In this document: piece after piece, positions 47,195 to 58,800 of the stretch
Numbering within the stretch: position 1 is the stretch's first letter
How the letters are laid out: the number at the start of each line of letters is the position of its first letter
Assembly: GCA_027625915.1 (NCBI GenBank)
Contig: JANTQA010000008.1
Coordinates: 1,113,001 to 1,177,000 of the forward strand
Source: Anaeramoeba flamelloides
Lineage: Eukaryota > Metamonada > Anaeramoebidae
DNA: 64,000 bases
Direction of reading: 5' to 3'
Position numbers and translations under genes: made by a program
Notes under the pieces: model-generated
Database searches by the model: none
Seen by the model: the letters and a program-made list of their open reading frames with translations, nothing else
Told to the model about the DNA's origin: nothing

Positions 47195-47775
47195 AAATAA
47201 ACCCCATTTCACTCAAAGGGGACCGTCCAAAAATGAAAAAGTCACTTTATTTTTAAGTCAACAAACTTTAATTTTTTAGAAATACAAAAAATAATAAACT
47301 TCGTGTGAGAGTCGATAATCATAAAATAAAACCCTGAAAAAAAAAAAGAAATTTCAAAAAAAAATAAAATCTAAATAAAATTTGTTGGTCACCTTCATTG
47401 GAACTTCTCATTCAAAAAACTCAATTTCTTTAGGAAATTTCAATTGTAGACAATAAAATTTTTTAATAGTAAATGTATGAATTAAAAAGAACATACAAAG
47501 CTTCACTTTTCTTAATGTTAATTCTGAGTTTGAAATATTTTTTTTTTCAACGTAATTTTTAAAAAAGAAAAAAAGCTTAAAAAAAAAAGAAAAAAAAATA
47601 AAAGCAAAAAAAAAAAAGCAAAAAGGAAAAAAATTGACAAAAGGAGAAAAAATGATTTTGATCTAAAAATTGATATTTTGGTTTGAGAAGAAAAATCAAT
47701 TAAATTCATAGAATGTGTTCAATTTCTTCAATAAAACTGGGTTCGTTTTACTGAGAAAGAGTTTATGTTCCTTTT
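47195..47775 (+). repeat. Dispersed repeat R3, copy 2
   Basis: Partner of 32895-33445 in direct orientation. The A-rich centre (47560-47640) is expanded here. Confidence 0.7.
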
Positions 47776-48199
47776 TCTATTTTCGAAACTGTTATTTCAA
47801 TAGATAACGTTGAAAGTGAATTTAAATAATATTTTTTTTGAAAAGATTTATATCTCTAGAGATAACATATTAAATATCATTATAGAAATTGTAATATGAA
47901 TTACAAAAAGAAAATTAAGTGGAAATTAGCTGAGAAAACTCAAAGTTAAGGATTTCCTGATCTCGTAGATAAAATCTTAGTTGTTAGGGACATCATATTC
48001 TTTTTTTGAACAGGTCTCAAATTATTTTGTCTCATCAGGTTGAAAATATAATGATAATTGTACTGAAGATTTCAATTCATTTTTTGGAGATAATTCAACA
48101 AAATACCTAACGATTTTAATTTGAAACCAAAAATATAATATTTGAATTAATATTAAAATTTTAGAAAAAATAGAGTGCGTAAATAGTAAAAGAAGTAAA

Positions 48200-48203
<4 letters not shown>

Positions 48204-48235
<32 letters not shown>
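48204..48235. repeat. (TA)n microsatellite abutting a MITE
   Basis: About 16 TA units ending a few bases before the MITE at 48239, fitting TA target choice. Confidence 0.8.
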
Positions 48236-48237
<2 letters not shown>

Positions 48238-48238
48238 A

Positions 48239-48436
48239 TACAGTCAGTTCCACTTTTAAGGCACAAACTACAACGAAATTTAAGGTACAAAAAAAATCTC
48301 AAATTAAAGCACAAAATTCAGATTCTAGTAAAATAAATTGTAAAAAAAAAATTACAAATTTTGTACCTTAATTTAAGATTTTTTTGTGCCTTAAATTTTT
48401 TTTAAATTTTGTGTCTTAAAAGTGGAACTGACCGTA
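48239..48436. mobile_element. Tc1/mariner-like MITE, copy 6
   Basis: Left TA-CAGTCAGTTCCACTTTTAAG, right AAAAGTGGAACTGACCG-TA; about 198 bp with full-length inverted arms. Confidence 0.85.
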
Positions 48437-48816
48437 ATAAAATGTAATAATTTCCCCATAAATCAATAGTTCTCTTCATTATTACTCTACCTATACTGTA
48501 AGTGGGTATTTAAATTAGAACAAAAAAGAAAAAAACAAAAAAACTCAATTTTTTTCTAAAAAATAGTAAATTTGAAATCTTGTGAATAAAAGAATTGTAA
48601 GGGAACCAACCAAAATAAAAGGATTGTTTTTGTACTGTATCTGAAGAATTCATTTGAAACTTATATCCTTAATCACTTTAAAAGTTTATTTAAAGTACAA
48701 AATAGTTGTTTAAATGGGTAGTGAATTGGTTTAAGTTTATTGAAATACAAGTAAATTGAGAACTATTGATTTTAATAAAGAAATCAATTCTTCAATCAAT
48801 TGATTTTTTGCAATAT
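48437..48816. other. 3' flank of NAXD, no gene seen
   Basis: AT-rich, nothing recognised. Confidence 0.5.
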
Positions 48817-49800
48817 TTAAAATTTGTTTGTGAATAATTGATCAAATGACTTTCCAACATAACTGAGGATATCTGAAGTTATTATTGATCGACCAATTTT
48901 TTTGTGTGCAAGAAAATTTGCTCTTCTGGTAATAGCAGAGGCACCAAGGGCAGCTAAAGGGATTAGATCTGAAATTAAGCCATTTAACTTGGAATTCTCA
49001 AGCTCGTCTTTATTGAGGTTATTAATTGTTTCTTTGTTCTCCTGTTGGATTGATTTGAGAGCCCAACCCAGCAAAACTGCTGCGCAACCAGACAAGATGT
49101 CTCCCTGTCCAGATACTCGGCGATTACTTCCTTGAATTTGTCCTTTAAGAGAAATTACTCCATTTGAAATAAAATCTATTCTTCCTTTTTTCAAAATTGT
49201 GACGTTCCCCAATTTGTTTGAAAGCTTTTGTACGCTTTGCTCCAAATTTTCCATATTTGGATCGCAGGCAAAAGCGTTCTTATAAAGCCGAACAAACTCT
49301 GGGTGGTTAGGTGTCAAAATTGCATTGCGGTATCCTTGTATGCATCCCAGATTGTTTTTTACAGCCCACAAACCGTCGGCATCGATACAGATGGGCAATT
49401 TTACGCTTCGTGCGTGTTTAATAATTGAGCACAGAAACTCTTGTGAAATTCTTGATCGCCCAAGCCCAGGGCCAATACACAAACAATTCATTTTGTTTAA
49501 GAGCTCAGATACATTTTCGGGCAATCTTTCGCCCTCTAAAAGAGTCTTCTTTCCTTCCAATTCGGGTAAATAGCTGTGGACCATTAAATCTGGTGAGTAA
49601 CATTTGATCGGAATCGACGCAGACTCTGTTGTAACGATATGTACAAGATCGCTTCCACAACGAAGTGCACTCATACCAGAAAAATATGGTGCACCAGTAT
49701 AGTCTTTGCATCCCCCAATTATACAGATCCTTCCTAAAGATCCTTTGTGAAGCTTGGAAGTTAATTTTGGAATAAATTTTTTGATTCTATCTAAAGACAT
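48817..49800 (-). CDS. NAXD: ATP-dependent (S)-NAD(P)H-hydrate dehydratase
   Basis: A metabolite-repair enzyme that dehydrates damaged NAD(P)H hydrate back to NAD(P)H using ATP or ADP. The 327-aa product has the ribokinase-like CARKD fold with all family signatures: IIGGCKDYTGAPYFSG (28-42), IGPGLGR (109-115), IDADGLWAV (139-147), LTPNHPEF (162-169) and the catalytic SGQGDILSG (230-238, Asp234). Length matches the family core. There is no obvious mitochondrial or signal presequence before MSLDRIKKFIPKL, so a cytosolic form is likely. Start at 49800 fits the family N-terminus. Single exon, with clearly higher G+C than its flanks. The epimerase partner NAXE is not in the window. Confidence 0.96.
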   Translation of the reverse strand: MSLDRIKKFIPKLTSKLHKGSLGRICIIGGCKDYTGAPYFSGMSALRCGSDLVHIVTTESASIPIKCYSPDLMVHSYLPELEGKKTLLEGERLPENVSELLNKMNCLCIGPGLGRSRISQEFLCSIIKHARSVKLPICIDADGLWAVKNNLGCIQGYRNAILTPNHPEFVRLYKNAFACDPNMENLEQSVQKLSNKLGNVTILKKGRIDFISNGVISLKGQIQGSNRRVSGQGDILSGCAAVLLGWALKSIQQENKETINNLNKDELENSKLNGLISDLIPLAALGASAITRRANFLAHKKIGRSIITSDILSYVGKSFDQLFTNKF

Positions 49801-50149
49801 CCAGTGAAGCTGATCGGTTTTGTAAAGAAGAAAAAAAAAATGATAATTTTTGTTATTAAGGGAACTGTTACCTCGATAGAATTTCGGTGATGCAATAGTG
49901 TGCTCTTATACTTCATAAACTGTTTTCTATTTACTATTAATTCCTATTAACAAAATGGTGATAAAAAAACATCGTTTGGTGAGGAAATAAAAATATGATA
50001 ATATGAAAAAACAGATAAAAAAAAAAATTTTCCACCTCAAAGAAGCAAACGTTTTGATTTTATTTTGAAATATAATTCCAAATTCTTTTCTTATGATATT
50101 ATACAATTATTTTGATTAAAAAACCCCCTTTCTTTCAGTACAAAAGCTA
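49801..50149. other. NAXD upstream region
   Basis: AT-rich, no gene seen. Confidence 0.5.
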
Positions 50150-50520
50150 GTTATCAAAATAAAACTGGTGGTTTTTTTTTTCTTATTCCAATGTAAAATC
50201 TAATTCACTACCTAATAGTAGATTAGGTTCAAATCAATTTTGTAGTTAAACGTATTGGTATTTTGAGTAAATTTGAAATTATTATAGTGTTCAAATTTTG
50301 AAAATTATGTTTTTTTGTTTACAAAAAATTCACCAAAAATTGAATCTAATTTTTGATAAATTTTCCCATATGATCCTTCATTTTTAGAATAACTACTTAA
50401 CTATTAGAAAAATAAGACCAAATGAAATATGTATTGACTTTTTATTGTTCATTTCCTTTTTTTATCAATGCATTGGTTTTATATAAACTAAAATTGGGTG
50501 TTCTATTTTGAAAAAACAAG
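50150..50520 (+). repeat. Dispersed repeat R2, copy 2
   Basis: Relative of 12738-13142 in direct orientation. Shares GTTCAAATCAATTTTG and GATCCTTCATTTTTAGAATA. Confidence 0.55.
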
Positions 50521-50689
50521 TCAAAAAAGTTAATAAATGTTATTCGAAAAATGAGATATATATTTAATATATTTTTTTAATTAAAATCATTCTATCTTTA
50601 AATCACAAATTTACTACTTTTTAAAAATTATTTTTTATATTCCTGTCTTGAGGTTTATAACAATTAATTGGAATTGTAAAAAAAAAAAT

Positions 50690-51185
50690 AATCATTTTTC
50701 TTGTATTTATTTTTTAATTGATGTTTTATAAAAAAACTATACACCTAAAAGGTAAAAAAATATTTTATAAAGAAATAATGAAGGAATTATTCAAAATTAT
50801 AAAAAATTGATTTTGATTAAAAATTTTGAGTTGTATTTATTTTTAAATCACTTGAAAATGAATAAGTATTATCCTTTCCCTTTTTTATTATTTTAATTAA
50901 ATAAGATATTTTCTTATAATCTTTGACAATTTTTCAATAAATGAACTTGAATATTGTTAAAAATTTTTTATTAATCCAAAAGAATAAATTGAAAAAAAAA
51001 TTGGAAAAAAAGTTTGTCAAAATAAATCTAAATAAATTAATTTTAACGACATCAATTTGGAATTATTCTCATTAATCAATAACCAAGAAACCTATGATTT
51101 TTTTCTACAATTTCTGAAAGGGAATTTAAGTATAAGTGTATCTAGAAAGAAATGTACATTTCTTCAATAAAAAAAAAATAAAAAG
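50690..51185 (+). repeat. Large inverted repeat, left arm, with LINE-A 3' end
   Basis: About 495 bp that is the reverse complement of 51540-52045. Its distal part (about 51050-51185) is a divergent LINE-A 3' end on the + strand: TTCTGAAAGGGAATTTAAG then ATTTCTTCAATAAAA. Confidence 0.85.
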
Positions 51186-51539
51186 AAAAAGACTTTTTTA
51201 TCATTTTTGTATTTTAAACCCATTTTAAAAAGATCTAAAAAATTGATTTATTTTATATAAATAATTTTCCGAGATTTAAAAATATAAAATAGTGGATTTG
51301 GGATTACTTATTGATTTTATTCCAATAAAAATATATTTTCTGAAAGATATTTTTATACTTTTGTTGTTATTGTCATATACAATATTCAATACTATAAGGA
51401 AATTTTTTATTCAAACCGTAACAATCTTTCCTTTCAACTCTTTTTCTTATCTTCTTGCATCCATAAACTTAATTGAGTTTTTTTTTTTATCTTTCATTTT
51501 TTTTTAATGTGTATAAATCACAATAATGATAAAAAATTC
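51186..51539. other. Spacer of the large inverted repeat
   Basis: About 355 bp, AT-rich. A 71-residue open frame has no recognisable domain. Confidence 0.5.
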
Positions 51540-52045
51540 TTTTTATTTTTATTTTTTTTTTATTGAAGAAATGTACATTTCTTTCTAGATACACTTATAC
51601 TTAAATTCCCTTTCAGAAATTGTAGAAAAAAAATCATAGGTTTCTTGGTTATTTATTAATGAGAATAATTCCAAATTGATGTCGTTAAAATTAATTTATT
51701 TAGATTTATTTTGACAAACTTTTTTTTCAATTTTTTTTTCAATTTATTCTTTTGGATTAATAAAAAATTCTTATAATATTTAAGTTCATTTATTGAAAAA
51801 TTGTCAAAGATTATAAGAAAATATCTTGTTTTATTGAAATAGTAAAAAAGGGAAAGGATAATCCTTATTCATTTTGAAGTGACTGGAAAATATAAACAAC
51901 TCAAAATTTTTAATCAAAATCAATTTTTTATAATTTTGACTAATTTCTTCATTTTTTTTTCATAGAATATTTTTTTACATTTTGATAGATATAGTTTTTT
52001 TATAATATTTCAATTAAATAGTAAACACAACAAAAATCAATTATT
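51540..52045 (-). repeat. Large inverted repeat, right arm, with LINE-A 3' end
   Basis: Reverse complement of 50690-51185 with high identity by eye, dropping at the outer end. The LINE-A 3' end here (51560-51670) points left, so the two LINE tails face each other. Confidence 0.85.
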
Positions 52046-52812
52046 TTTTTCGCTCAATTTCAAGGAGGGTACTACTCAAGGTTTTAAATCCCTAAAATGA
52101 GGGAAAGAATTGTAGATTATGTGTTCCAATATGTGATTATTGTTCATAGATGATCAAACAATAACCGAGTATTAATTTTTAAGATGATCTAGTAATGGTT
52201 TACAAATGAATTTGTTTTTTTTATTCTGAATCTGAATTGAAAGGTGTAGTGCCAATATCTTTAATAATGTTTGCTAATGAATTTTGATTTTTTGGGTTTT
52301 CAATCTAAAGTTAAAGTTTGATTTTGGTTTATTTGCAACTTTTAAAACAATATAATTTTTTTCGTTTAATTGAGTGTTGGGAAATGAAAAATAATAAACA
52401 ATAGGCAAAAAATCATATTTTTTTATAACAACCATCCAACTTATTCATCTACCACTCTTAAATTGGGATTTCTAAATAAAAAAACAAATTCATTTTTGAA
52501 GCCACTACAAAATCATCTTAAAAATTAATATTAAGTTATTGTTTCAACATCTAATAACCAAAATAACATATTGGAACACCTAGTATACAATTTTTTGCCC
52601 CATTTTAGGGATGTAAAACATAAAGGATCATTGAATAATCGATATTTGTGATATTCTTGCTTTTATCAGAAAAAACATCAAAAGGTACGTTCTCATAGAT
52701 TGGGGAGTGTTAGATTGTATTGAAAAGGAAAAGAAAGTGGAAATAGGGATCAAATATTTCATTTTTTTTAAAGTCCAAAAACTGGTTAATTTTTTTTTTC
52801 AGTTTCTGTTAA
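52046..52812. other. Upstream region of the SAC9-like gene
   Basis: AT-rich, no gene recognised. A T run and AGTTTCTGTTAA lie just before the start codon. Confidence 0.45.
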
Positions 52813-55800
52813 ATGACTGAAAAAAAACTCCGAGAAACAACCCACTTAATTTGCCATAGTGTTAAACAACGCTTTGTAACATTTTTGAATTTCTTTTTTT
52901 ATTTCCAACAACCAACCAAGTGGAAGCTTTTTTTTTTTCGTTTTTAAAGCATAACAAAACAAAAATATAACAAAACAATCTTAAAAAATTCTTTTTGCGA
53001 AAGAATAGTTCATTATCAGTTCTTTGTGTAACAGAAACGATACTCAAATAATTGAAATCGAACAAATTTGTGGGAGGTTGAAATATTTAGGAATTCAGGG
53101 GCACGATCTCTTTAAAAATGAAAAAGAAGCAATCAATTATTTAACAGAAATAGGCCACAAGGTGAAAAACAAAATGAGGGTATGTGGGATAATCGGCTAT
53201 TGCAACATCGGACGAACCGGATACCTTTTAGTCATTAGTAAAGTTAGGCCATCTGTTCTTCTTCACGGTGGCAATCTCATTAATACAATCACAAGCTGCA
53301 AATGGATACGGATCTCACTCAAGGGCTATTCAAGCCCTGATCAAATCCAGCTGAAGCGATTGAAATTATTACGGGAATTCCCCATTGAAGAACTTCACTA
53401 CTATTGTGAAACAATGGACATAACCCGCCCGTACCCTTCAACGTCTCATGTCGAAGAGTAAGACTTGGATTTTTGTTTTTTCTTTTTTGACTTTTTATTT
53501 TTCCATTTTTTCTTCTTTTTTACAAGAACACAAACAATTTTGGAGAGCGATTAAAACAAGCCTTATTCATATTTTTCTCAAATGTAATTTCTTTGTCTTG
53601 TGTATTTTCTGTATCGCAAAGTTATTCACCAGAATTTTGCTGGAACCAATGGCTAGCAAAACCGTTTGAATTGATAGGAATGAGGTTATGGTGTGTAATC
53701 CTTCTTCAGGGATCAGCAATTCTAAAAACTGTAAAAACTTTTCTCAGCGGGAAACAACCAAAGAAATCAAACAGAACAAATCAAATAAAGATTTGTTTGA
53801 TTTCCAGAAAGTCAAATTTAAATCCTGGAACTTTAAATTTTTCGACGGGCTTGAATGAAAATGGAGGTAAGCACTTTTTGTTTTTCTTTCATTTGTCTTT
53901 TGATTAGCTTTTTTGATTTGTTTGTTGAACTCGAACAAGTTTCTTTTAAAAAGATCCCTTTTGAAAATACGCATTGAGTATTGTTCCCTTCTTTGTTTTT
54001 TTAAATGTATTTAACAGACCAAAGCTAAAATAATGACCTAATTAAAGAAGGTTTGTTTTTTTTTGATTTTATAGTCATTTTAAAAAAGTGAGGACTTTTT
54101 TTTTTTAGAGATTGATATAATTAAAACTTTTCTTCAGTTTTCTCTTTTAAAAAAATTATGGACTTTTTTAATCCCTTAAGCTCAACAATTCTAAAATTCA
54201 GAACATTCACTAACTGTTTAAATAGATATTACTATGTAATTAATAAAAATTCAAATAAATTTTGTCCTTTATGTTTAAAATATAAACAAAAGGAAATTAT
54301 TGAAAATATTGATCACTTTTTATGGATATGTCCTTTCTATGAAAAAGATAGATTAATTTTTCACAATAAATTGAAACAAATAAATCTTAATGAATTGATT
54401 TTAAACTGTGATAGTTTGAAATTATTTTCATTAATTAATAATCGTGAAATCTATGATTTTACGCTTACATTTCTGAAAGGGAATTTAAGTCTAAGGGCAA
54501 CTAGAGTGTAATTTACACTTCTTCAATAATAAAAGTATGGACTTTTTTTAATTAAAAACTTATCCAAAAAATTAAGTTTTTAAATCTCTAGTACTAGTAT
54601 AAAAGCGAAAAATGGCCATTTTTTTTTATCATTTTTTTAAAATTAACTTTTTTGTAATATCTTTATGTTAAAGTTTGTAACCAAGTATTTGGCTAGGTTT
54701 GAATAGTAATCATTTTTACATTTCAGGTAACCTTTTGTTTGGGGTGTTTTTGAAAACGGAGATTGTTAAAAAATGACAAAAAAAATGGACATTTTTTGCT
54801 TTTATATTGGTATTCGGGCTTTAATAAAGTGAGAACTATTTTTCAAAAAGAACATTTTTTCTGATTTTTATATTTTATTAAAAAGGGAACCAATAAACTT
54901 TTGAAGGTGAAGTGGAGGTTGGGGTAGGAAAAAAAGGACTTTTTAAAAATTTTGAATTCCTCACTTTTTGAAAACTTTAATTTTTGGAAAGGTTTTAAAT
55001 TAAAAAAATTCCTCACTTTTTTAAAAACTTATTTTTTTTTTTTTTAATATTTAATGGAGGAGTTGTTAATTCCTCTTATTTGCCGTTAGGTTTTTATTAA
55101 TTTAAGAAATAAAAAGAAAATTTCAATAAATTTTCTTTTTATTTCTTAAATTAAAAAAAAACCTAGGTACTCTCGGTTAGGTTTTTTTTTTAATTTTTGT
55201 TTTGATTCAGAAAATCTATAGATTTTTCGAAATAAAAAAGAAAACCCAAAAAAAACCGCCGTTAGGTTTTTCTACAATTTAAAAGAATTGAGTAAAATAT
55301 TTAATTTTTCTCCATTCTCTCAAATTCAGGAAAAGCAAGGCAAAAGAGGACACTTGATGAAACTTTTCGTTAGATTTTCCAGAATTTAATATAATTGAGT
55401 TAAATCTATGATTTTACTCTATACCTTTGAATTCTGGAAAGGCTTGACACTCTATGACGCTCTACTACGTTATCCTAATTGCTAAATTTTTATTTAGAAA
55501 TTTTCATAAAGAATCATAAATTCCTTTATTATCCACTCGGAGATCATAAATATATTGAATTTTTTTTTCCAATAATATTTTTGGTATTATTATTTATTAA
55601 TATATTAGATAAATTAATTTTTTTTTAATTCATATATCCAAATTTTGTGATTATTTTCATAGGTTTGGCAATTTCATAGAAAACTTCATTTTTTAGAAAA
55701 GATTAAATTAAAAAAATTTTCTATTTTTTTTGAAATAAATGTATTCACTTTGTTCAAGTATTATTACACAAAAAAATTAAAAAATAAAATTGTCACACAT

Positions 55801-58800
55801 AATTTCAAGAGACATAATGGTTTTTTAAATCTCAAAATTAAGTAAAAAAATAATATTCAATAAAAGTAGACATTACAAGAACAAATATTAACTTTTTGAA
55901 ATTTAAAAAAAGTAAATTGAACTCTATTCAAATTTATTATTTATTTTTATTCGAATACCGATACATTCAAAATGATGTCTCTGAAAATTAACGAATTTGA
56001 ATGGACATTTTTATGAGAATACGGGAATCGAAAATTGTCTAATTTTTCATGTTACATTCCTAAATAAAACAATATAACATAACTTTATTTAGATAAAATA
56101 CAAAACTATCTTTTTAAATCATTTTATTGGACTTGTATTTTGGATTTTGAATTAATTGATCTATGGTAATTTTTTTCATAAGAGGATATGTATTTATACA
56201 TATAACTCAATATTGTTGTTGTTGTGTGAGATATTTTCTAGAGGATGTAAACTATCTTTCAAAATCATTGGCCCATTAAAAATCAATTTTTAACGAAAAA
56301 TATTTTTAATAATTGAAGTTATCTATTATAATATAAAAATTTAGATTTTAATATTCAATACTATACTCAAGAGATATTTATTTTTGGTCTAAAAATAAAA
56401 GAAAAAAAAATAAAAAAAACTGTTAAAAAAAATTGGGCCATTTATTTTGAAAGAAGCATTACATGAAAAATAGAAAATTTAAAAAATTAAAAAAACCCAT
56501 TTATCGATTCTCCTTCCATTTGAATAACTAAATCTAATCTCTTTTTCATATTTGAAACCAAATTTTTCATTAATTCATCTGTTACTTCTTTCCAATTTTT
56601 CATTTTCATTTTCCATTTTAACAAAACACTGTTGAAAAAATAAAAAAGAGAAAAAAGGATTTATTTGCAAACTTTTCATTGTGAGAGGAAAAACTATAAA
56701 ACGATACAAAAGCAATTCAAAATTCAAATGTAAGATGGGCCATTTATTATGAAATTTAGTTTATAATAAATGCAACTGTTAGCATGTATCTGAAACTTGG
56801 TTGATCTTTTTTTTAATGCACAATTTAAATTTGTGATTAAAGTGGTCAATTCAAGTATTAAAAAAAAAAGGAAGCAAAATAATATATTTTTTGTTTTCAA
56901 CTTAAATATTTTTTTCAATCATTCAAATTCTTTTTCACTGGAAATTTATAAAGTACAATTTCCACAATTTTTTTTTTTTTAATAATTATTATTTTTTTTC
57001 TAAAATAATCTTTCAAATTTTCGTTATTAGCGCTAGAATTTGTAATATAATTGCTATTGGAAATTGTTTAATCAACGAAAATTTTTTTAGAAAAATAATC
57101 ATGAGAAAAAAGTTTTCAAAAGTTATTATAAAATAGACGACAAACTTAAATAAACCTATTTTTAGAGCAATATTAACAAACTTTTTTGGTCATTTTTTGT
57201 TAAAACTGCTTTACTAATTTATCGTTTTATTGTTTATATTCAATAAAAATAAAAAAAAGATTAAAATTTTATAAATTTTTTTTGTTTAAAAATCTAAATC
57301 CTTTAATCTTTTTAATTAGCATTACAATTCCTTTTTGTATTATTTGTACAATTTTAAAGAGAAATTCTGAAATTAGATTTTAATTTTTTTCACAAAATTT
57401 AATAAATATGTTGTCCCGTTAAAAAACACTTTTCAGAAATAATAATAACTTGACAATTATAAAATAATTTCTTCTGATTAATAAATAAAAACTAATTTAG
57501 ATCATGAAATTTTTTTCAAACTTTAAAGTTCAATTTTAAACGTTAATACTTGTGTAAATCAACAAATTAAAAAATACCAATTTTTTTTTTATTCAATAAT
57601 TTATTTTTAAACATTTTGAATTCTTTCTGTTTAATATTTGGGGAAATATATATATATAAACTACTTTCGAAAAATAAGGGCCCAGTTTTTCAAATGATAC
57701 TCAGGAAAACTAATTATATGAGGAACCCTGTAAATAATCATCAATAAACTAGAAGTTGATGGATAATCATCAGAAGATTAAATACTAACAAGGTGTATTC
57801 TTTGAAAATTTTTATACGTTGAACAAAATCTATTTCATTTTTTGTACAAAAATTTGGCTAAAAAAATCATCCAAAATTTTACAACATCTGGATATTATCG
57901 AATTTTTTTTCGGTTGTAAGAGTAATTTGATTGAGAATTAAATTGAAATTTTTCATCATGTAAAAATATTAAATGTAAATCAGTGAAGAAAAATTGGCAT
58001 CTGAAACTAATCGATTGAAGAAACTAACAAACAAAAAAAAATCAAATTGTCATCTGATTGTTTGAAAATTTTTTTTATTTTCTTCCAATTTTTTAGTCAA
58101 AAGTTTGGTTAGTAAATTATGAAGTAGAAAATTTTATTTAAATTACATCATTAATCAACTGCCCAACATCATATTGAAATCCAATGATTCTAGAACGAGA
58201 TCTCGAAATTTGGGCCCCTATTTTTGGAATTTAGTTTATATATATATTATCCTTAGCGCCCCGATTTGCCTAAATTTCATCAAGTTTTTTAAAAGAAAAG
58301 ATTTAAAATGATATTGTTGTGCTAATATATTTATTATCTTATTTATCTTTAATCCAGATTTTAATAATAATAAAAAGCCAAAACAGTTCAAAGAAAAAGT
58401 AGTTATGTTATTGTATTTTTTTTTGATATTGGAAAACAAAATAATAATTATTCATTTTTACATTTTTTTAAAAGATTTTTATTTTTTATTTTAATTTTTT
58501 AAATAAGAAATTTTCTTACAATAATAGTAATTCAAAACTCAATACATTGATTTATTAATAATAACTATCAAATAATGTTGTTAATTTTATGATCAACAGA
58601 ATAAATTAAAAAAATATATATATAATACCGAGAAAATTTCATTTTTTTTTTAGATAAAATTTTAATAAATATTAAATCAAGAGAAAAATGATATTCATTT
58701 CTTTAGGCCAAAATTAAAAGTTTAATATGAATAATGTTCCAAAACTTCAATTTAAAATAATTGAAAAAACAAAAAAAAAAAAAAAAAAAATAATTTCATT

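Noticed and set aside
53527-53621. Alternative earlier start of SAC9-like exon 3 after TACAAG
   Set aside because: Its phase does not fit exon 2, and it would add about 32 residues absent from SAC9; the acceptor at 53620-53621 fits both phase and alignment.
54158-54511. 117-codon frame that looks like a small host gene
   Set aside because: It is the C-terminal end of LINE-A; its first codons are the target-site duplication.
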